Positions 41,751-44,238 of a stretch of 44,238 bases of DNA are shown in pieces. The DNA lies in contig JAJTWY010000025.1 of assembly GCA_021463165.1 (NCBI GenBank), positions 1-44,238 of the forward strand, in the 5' to 3' direction. The position numbers and the translations under genes are program-made. The DNA is from Pyrinomonadaceae bacterium (GTDB lineage Bacteria > Acidobacteriota > Blastocatellia > Pyrinomonadales > Pyrinomonadaceae). Below the pieces are notes generated by a model. The model was not told the DNA's origin. It searched no databases and was given only the letters and a program-made list of their open reading frames with translations. Numbering within the stretch: the first letter of the stretch is position 1; the number at the start of each line of letters is the position of its first letter.

Positions 41751-41801
41751 TTTCCGGTGCAGTATGAATCCTTAACTATCAGTGCTACGTGAATTTAATG
41801 C

Positions 41802-41830
41802 TTGTGCGCTATATGAAACGGCGCTATACT
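41802..41830 (+). promoter_or_regulatory. Possible promoter of the beta-helix protein gene
   Basis: TTGTGC (41802-41807) and TATACT (41825-41830) are 17 bases apart and lie about 120 bases before the start codon. The -10 is good and the -35 weak. Confidence 0.35.
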
Positions 41831-41952
41831 CGCGGACATATATCTCAAGCAATGTCTGGTTCGCGGGAGAAGCTTTTGTGCCCCGAACATCGGTGGTTCA
41901 TATTTCCGGCCATCCTTTTTGGCCCGTAAAAACACTGGAGGAAAAGAAACTC

Positions 41953-44238
41953 ATGTCTCGAACAGCATCCCTAAAACGTCGTATCGCGGTCATTATCGGA
42001 CTCTTTGTTCTGATGGCAGCGGCCGTTGTTCTCCCGAGCCCTGTTGCAAAGGCATCCAATGCCGCAGCATTTGTCCCATTCCGGGCCTTGGTCCAGGGAC
42101 TTTTTGTTTCCGCCGAACCCGCCTCCACGGGACCGGCAGGCGACGTATCTGCCGCGCTTACGAGCAACGTGCCCCTTTCCGTCGATATCCTCGACACGGG
42201 CTCGGGGAACGTATCACTGGCAACGCTCGGCGTAGCGGTCACGGAAAACTTTGACACCCTAGCGACCGGCGGCGACACTAATTCGGCTCTTCCAACAGGC
42301 TGGTATATTACCGAAACGGGCGGAGGATCTCGCGACAATGAACAGTACAGTGCCGATACGGGTACCAGCACCACAGGAGACACATATAGCTATGGTGCGG
42401 CCGCGGCCTCGGAGCGAGCACTCGGCGGTTTGAGAAGTGGGACACTGATCCCGGTTTTTGGAGCCAAATTCGTAAACAATACCGGCTCAACGATCACATC
42501 CCTCAATGTTTCGTACACGGGTGAGGAATGGCGCCTTGGAACGGCGTCCCGAACAGATAGCCTCGATTTTCAGATCGGTCTTGGCGCGACCGACCTAGCG
42601 ACTGGTATTTTTACGAACGTGGACGCCCTGGATTTTATCACGCCGACAACAACCCCGGTCGGAGCGAAAGATGGCAATAGCGCCGCTAATCAAACGGTCA
42701 TCGCCTCGACAATTTCAGGGTTGAGCATCCCTCCTGGTTCAACATTCCTCTTTCGATGGACAGACCCCGACGCTTCTGGTGCGGACGACGGTCTGGCCAT
42801 CGACAACTTCTCTATAACTCCGGTGAGCTGTACGACCGATCCGTTAGTAAAGAACGCCAATGACAGCGGGGCCGACAGCCTGCGGCAGGCGGTGATCGAT
42901 GCGTGCCCCGGCAGCACGATCCGGTTCGACGTGGACATGACTATCACGCTGACTTCGGGCCAGATCGTCATAGACAAGAACCTGACGATCACAGGTGCGG
43001 CAGGCGGATCAGAGCCTGAGCATACGGTCATCGTCGAAACCGACTTCAACAGCCGCATCTTCCTGATCGGGCCGGAGCCTACTCGGCCGGAAAGCGGCGA
43101 AGTCGCCTCAACCGTGGCAGCTACGCTTGAGAAATTGAAGATCACGGAAGGAATGGATTCATCCGGGGGCGGATGTATTTATCTCGGCGATCTGTCAACG
43201 CTCAATCTCAAGAACTCGACCGTGACAGAATGCGACACTGGCGGTGAATTGGGGGGCCGCAGGATGGTAGCAACCCGGCCTGAGGGCGGGTCGCCAGGAG
43301 GCGGGATCTTTGCGTCATCTGGGTCCACCCTCACCATCACCGACTCGACGATCTCGGACAGCTTCGCTACCAATGGCGCCGGGATCTTCACCGAGGGTTT
43401 ATTAACGCTAACCAGATCGACTGTTTCGGGCAACTTTACGCTCGGGGGCGACGGCGGCGGCATCTATGTCGAGGGGGTTAGCTTCCGGCCCGAATCGCCG
43501 GGAGGTGCGTCGGGATTTGAGATGACCAACTCGACGGTATCGGGCAATTCGACTGACTCCGGGGGTACGATGCGGCCCGCGAGCTCAGCAGGGAACGGCG
43601 CCGGCATTTACTTCGATTCTCCGATGTCCGCCCTTATCCGAAGCTCGACGATCACTGACAACAACAGCCCGGGAAGCGATGGGGCAGGCATATTTATCGG
43701 CCTTCCAGTTAGGCCGGAGGACGGCGGCACGGCTCGGCCTGACGCAGCTAGTAACCCGGCCCTCCAAAATACGATCGTTGCGAACAACACTAGTGGCAAG
43801 GCGGACGTAGAAGGGGTTTTCTCGACCGTCGGACACAACTTCATCGGTGATGTAGGCGATGCGACGGGTTTTGGTGCAGCCGACATCGTAGGCAACCTAA
43901 TGGCCCCTAAGGACCCGAAGCTTGACGACCTGGACGATAACGGCGGTCCGACCGCGACGCACAAGCCGCAGCCTGGCAGCCCTGTTCTTGACCAGGGCCA
44001 CAATAATGGACTCACAGTGGACCAGCGGGGCCTGCCGCGTCCGGTGGATGACCCGGGCATTATGAATGGTACCGGTGGGTCTAACGGAACCGACATCGGT
44101 GCATACGAGGAGCAGACGGTGACGCCTAGCTGTATCGTTGATCCGGTCGTGCAGAACGCAAATGACAGCGGAGCCGGGAGCCTGCGGCAGGCGGTTATCG
44201 ATGCGTGTCCGAACAGCACGATCCGTTTCGCGGGCAAT
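41953..44238 (+). CDS. Large secreted right-handed beta-helix protein, C-terminus cut by window edge
   Basis: 762 codons, open to the window end. The ATG at 41953 has GGAGG upstream and a signal peptide (IAVIIGLFVLMAAAVVLPSPVAKA). Residues 95-290 resemble the N-terminal beta-sandwich seen in large secreted proteins (FGAKFVNNTGSTITSLNVSY, then WTDPDASGADDGLAIDNFSI). From about 300 a CSLREA-like start (NANDSGADSLRQAVIDACP) opens a right-handed beta-helix with turns such as STVSGN and GGGIY, ending in a GTDIGAYE segment near 716. The same opening recurs 434 residues later (from 44128). Short RPE-type inserts (RPESGE, RPEGGS, RPESPG, RPEDGG) sit between turns. Such proteins act at the surface; the ligand is unknown. 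Confidence 0.88.
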   Translation, partial: MSRTASLKRRIAVIIGLFVLMAAAVVLPSPVAKASNAAAFVPFRALVQGLFVSAEPASTGPAGDVSAALTSNVPLSVDILDTGSGNVSLATLGVAVTENFDTLATGGDTNSALPTGWYITETGGGSRDNEQYSADTGTSTTGDTYSYGAAAASERALGGLRSGTLIPVFGAKFVNNTGSTITSLNVSYTGEEWRLGTASRTDSLDFQIGLGATDLATGIFTNVDALDFITPTTTPVGAKDGNSAANQTVIASTISGLSIPPGSTFLFRWTDPDASGADDGLAIDNFSITPVSCTTDPLVKNANDSGADSLRQAVIDACPGSTIRFDVDMTITLTSGQIVIDKNLTITGAAGGSEPEHTVIVETDFNSRIFLIGPEPTRPESGEVASTVAATLEKLKITEGMDSSGGGCIYLGDLSTLNLKNSTVTECDTGGELGGRRMVATRPEGGSPGGGIFASSGSTLTITDSTISDSFATNGAGIFTEGLLTLTRSTVSGNFTLGGDGGGIYVEGVSFRPESPGGASGFEMTNSTVSGNSTDSGGTMRPASSAGNGAGIYFDSPMSALIRSSTITDNNSPGSDGAGIFIGLPVRPEDGGTARPDAASNPALQNTIVANNTSGKADVEGVFSTVGHNFIGDVGDATGFGAADIVGNLMAPKDPKLDDLDDNGGPTATHKPQPGSPVLDQGHNNGLTVDQRGLPRPVDDPGIMNGTGGSNGTDIGAYEEQTVTPSCIVDPVVQNANDSGAGSLRQAVIDACPNSTIRFAGN
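42826..44238 (+). repeat. Long internal direct repeat (period 1302 bp) in the beta-helix gene
   Basis: The segment starting at 42826 (Ser-Cys, then a DP-x-V-x-NANDSGA core) recurs at 44128 with near-identical DNA across AGCCTGCGGCAGGCGGT. The period of 1302 bases equals 434 codons. The second copy is cut by the window end, so the number of copies is unknown. Confidence 0.8.

Noticed and set aside
43608..44237. 209-codon frame on the minus strand at the window end
   Set aside because: Antisense shadow of the beta-helix gene, which is open through the whole region in the plus frame.

Overview
The window looks like chromosomal DNA of an acidobacterium, most likely a member of Blastocatellia/Pyrinomonadales. 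This is inferred from the gene set, not from a marker gene: an exosortase/PEP-CTERM exopolysaccharide locus with an EpsI-fused exosortase, a B12-dependent ribonucleotide reductase, an MglA/roadblock pair, delta-60 and YCF48-type secreted beta-propellers, zinc-ribbon/RDD membrane proteins and a Tes/MSS-like radical SAM protein. GC content is moderate and intergenic gaps are short.

Layout. 1-1964 holds a truncated radical SAM gene on the minus strand, followed by an AT-rich leader. 2462-5000 carries a phosphohexomutase, an FtsB/DivIC-like septum protein and a TlpA-like thioredoxin. 5023-7855 (minus) has an RqcH/NFACT protein and an RDD membrane protein. 8183-10521 has an unrecognised zinc-ribbon protein coupled to rlmB, then a small zinc-ribbon membrane protein. 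A short-chain dehydrogenase and the roadblock-mglA pair follow, ending at a clear terminator (12673-12701). 12699-15068 is a secreted delta-60 propeller protein, and tRNA-Asp and tRNA-Val lie beside it.

The core is a minus-strand exosortase/exopolysaccharide cluster at 15470-27790. In transcription order it has a polyprenyl diphosphate synthase, an exosortase-EpsI fusion, a TPR lipoprotein, a 49-residue mini-protein that is almost only a PEP-CTERM-like tail, a Wzz-type chain-length protein, an ExeA-like ATPase, a BY-kinase with a tyrosine-rich tail, an initiating sugar-phosphate transferase, a Wza-type export protein and a YCF48-like protein. Together they would start, polymerise and export a polysaccharide and process proteins carrying the sorting tail.

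27881-31696 has a flavin reductase, a secreted PHP-domain protein and hslO. Between the last two sits an inserted or rearranged segment. It carries two small secreted proteins that share a six-cysteine C-terminal domain, and it is flanked by broken copies of the hslO 3' end and the PHP gene 3' end. 31797-34521 is a B12-dependent ribonucleotide reductase with a NrdR-like box. 34529-38981 has a di-heme peroxidase-like protein, a D-Ala-D-Ala carboxypeptidase and an RRM protein. 39320-41750 has an orphan phage-type terminase with low-complexity insertions and a small DNA-binding-like protein. 41953 to the end is a large, incomplete secreted beta-helix protein with a 434-residue internal repeat.

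The best candidates for something undescribed are: (a) the shared C-terminal domain on two unrelated secreted proteins (delta-60 and di-heme peroxidase); (b) the 49-residue PEP-CTERM-like mini-protein inside the exosortase operon; (c) the paired six-cysteine secreted proteins, with a G9 tract in a possible promoter spacer and recombination scars on both sides.
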